NCBI GenBank assembly: GCA_030146505.1
Contig: JASLCO010000307.1
Span: forward strand, 1 to 6,081
Origin: Moraxellaceae bacterium
GTDB taxonomy: Bacteria; Pseudomonadota; Gammaproteobacteria; Pseudomonadales; Moraxellaceae
Reading direction: 5' to 3'
DNA: 6,081 nt
Position numbers and translations under genes: made by a program. Below the pieces are notes generated by a model. The model was not told where the DNA came from, searched no databases, and worked only from the letters and a program-made list of their open reading frames with translations. How positions within the stretch are numbered: position 1 is the first letter of the stretch; each line of letters begins with the position of its first letter. Positions 5,422-6,081 of the stretch are shown here, one piece after another.

Positions 5422-5435
5422 AAGGGGTTCTGGCC

Positions 5436-5774
5436 ATGAAACTGATCACGGCAATCGTAAAACCGTTCAGGGTGGATGATGTGCGTTATGCGCTTTCCGC
5501 AATGGGAGTGCATGGCATCACGGCAACCGAGGTCAAGGGTTTTGGCCGGCAAAAGGGCCATACGGAGCTATATCGCGGCGCCGAGTACGTGGTGGATTTC
5601 CTGCCCAAGGTGAGGCTGGAGATTGCCTGCAGTGATGAATCTGTTGATGCCGTCATCAACACGATCGTGACATCGGCCAGAACCGGAAAGATTGGTGACG
5701 GGAAAATCTTCGTCACTGCCATGGAGCAGGCCATCCGTATCCGAACGGGTGAAACCGGCAACGACGCCATCTGA
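5436..5774 (+). CDS. glnK: PII nitrogen regulatory protein GlnK (second copy)
   Basis: This is a second complete 112-residue PII protein. It keeps Tyr51, Q39, K58, the B-loop TGKIGDGKIF with K90, and R101/R103, so nucleotide and 2-oxoglutarate binding and uridylylation should be intact. By hand alignment it has 24 substitutions relative to the first copy. None lies between residues 31 and 59, and many cluster at 60-82 (K60R, I61L, T65C, L69S, L70V, Q72A, E75N, A76T, T78V, K79T, N82R), with others in helix 1 (E18Y, D22A, Q26H). The start ATG follows AAGGGG at eight bases. It is the first gene of its own sigma-54 unit and is followed after 32 bases by a second amtB, its likely target. Heterotrimers with the first copy are possible. 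Confidence 0.95.
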   Translation: MKLITAIVKPFRVDDVRYALSAMGVHGITATEVKGFGRQKGHTELYRGAEYVVDFLPKVRLEIACSDESVDAVINTIVTSARTGKIGDGKIFVTAMEQAIRIRTGETGNDAI

Positions 5775-5806
5775 TTTCCTTTCATTTTTTGACGCGGAGA
5801 AAACCC

Positions 5807-6081
5807 GTGAAGAAGACATTTGCGGCCCTCGTGCTCGGGGGTGTGATGCTGGCTGTGTTGCCGGCCTGGGCGGAAGAAGTCGCTGCACCTGCAGCGACTG
5901 CGGAAGAGGCCAGCGTGGCGGCGGCACCTGCCGAGCCTGCCGGCCCGGTCAAGACCACGACAACCACGACCACAACGGTGACGACAGTTACAACGGAACC
6001 CGTGACCGCCTCGGCGGCGCCGGCTGCATCCAGCGAGCCCACGATCGATTCGGGCAACACCGCCTGGATGCTGGCCTCGAC
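5807..6081 (+). CDS. amtB: Second ammonium transporter AmtB, N-terminal part (cut by window end)
   Basis: The frame opens with GTG at 5807, seven bases after GGAG (5796-5799), and runs off the window after about 91 codons. Residues 1-22 form a signal peptide (MKKTFAALVLGG then AVLPAWA, cleavage before EE). A low-complexity periplasmic stretch follows, with eight consecutive Thr within residues 49-63 and then Ala/Pro/Ser. The last residues, SGNTAWMLAS, align with TGDTAWMLTS at the start of the first AmtB channel domain, which identifies the family. GTG start, signal peptide and low-complexity linker parallel the first amtB, but the linker sequences are unrelated. Whether the channel is complete and has the twin histidines cannot be seen. 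Confidence 0.87.
   Translation, partial: MKKTFAALVLGGVMLAVLPAWAEEVAAPAATAEEASVAAAPAEPAGPVKTTTTTTTTVTTVTTEPVTASAAPAASSEPTIDSGNTAWMLAS

Overview
The window looks like a chromosomal segment of a GC-rich gammaproteobacterium. Lysobacterales (Xanthomonadales) is my best guess. The support is a comM/ubiK neighbourhood next to a nitrogen-control locus, REP palindromes of the type GCGGCTAAAGCCGC common in that group and in pseudomonads, and GTG starts with strong GC-ending codon bias. The taxon is an inference, since no marker gene is present.

Layout. Positions 1-180 hold REP-type palindromes arranged as inverted pairs (REPIN-like). Two minus-strand housekeeping genes follow. comM/yifB (186-1685) is an AAA+ Mg-chelatase-like helicase of natural transformation. 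ubiK (1851-2120) is a small coiled-coil accessory factor of ubiquinone synthesis. A degenerate REP lies between them. The rest of the window is on the plus strand and concerns ammonium sensing and uptake: a TorF-family outer-membrane porin (2435-3172), a PII protein (glnK, 3231-3569) and an ammonium channel (amtB, 3632-5026), closed by a strong intrinsic terminator (5055-5078). After a 357-base regulatory gap comes a second module, glnK (5436-5774) and another amtB (5807 to beyond the window end), cut off inside its N-terminal region.

How the genes work together. Both plus-strand modules are preceded by near-identical sigma-54 -24/-12 elements (2337-2352 and 5291-5306) and by upstream NtrC-like dyads. 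Both are therefore expected to switch on under nitrogen limitation. The porin would let small solutes cross the outer membrane, AmtB would conduct ammonium across the inner membrane, and GlnK would block AmtB when nitrogen becomes sufficient. The two PII proteins are 88/112 identical by hand count. All differences lie outside residues 31-59, which contain the uridylylatable Tyr51 T-loop. The two Amt proteins have unrelated low-complexity periplasmic N-terminal extensions (Ala/Pro-rich versus Thr-rich).

The most interesting feature is the tandem, separately promoted glnK-amtB pair. Only one copy carries the porin, and a shared 11-base leader element lies before the first gene of each module. 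All family assignments come from reading motifs by eye; no database search was run.
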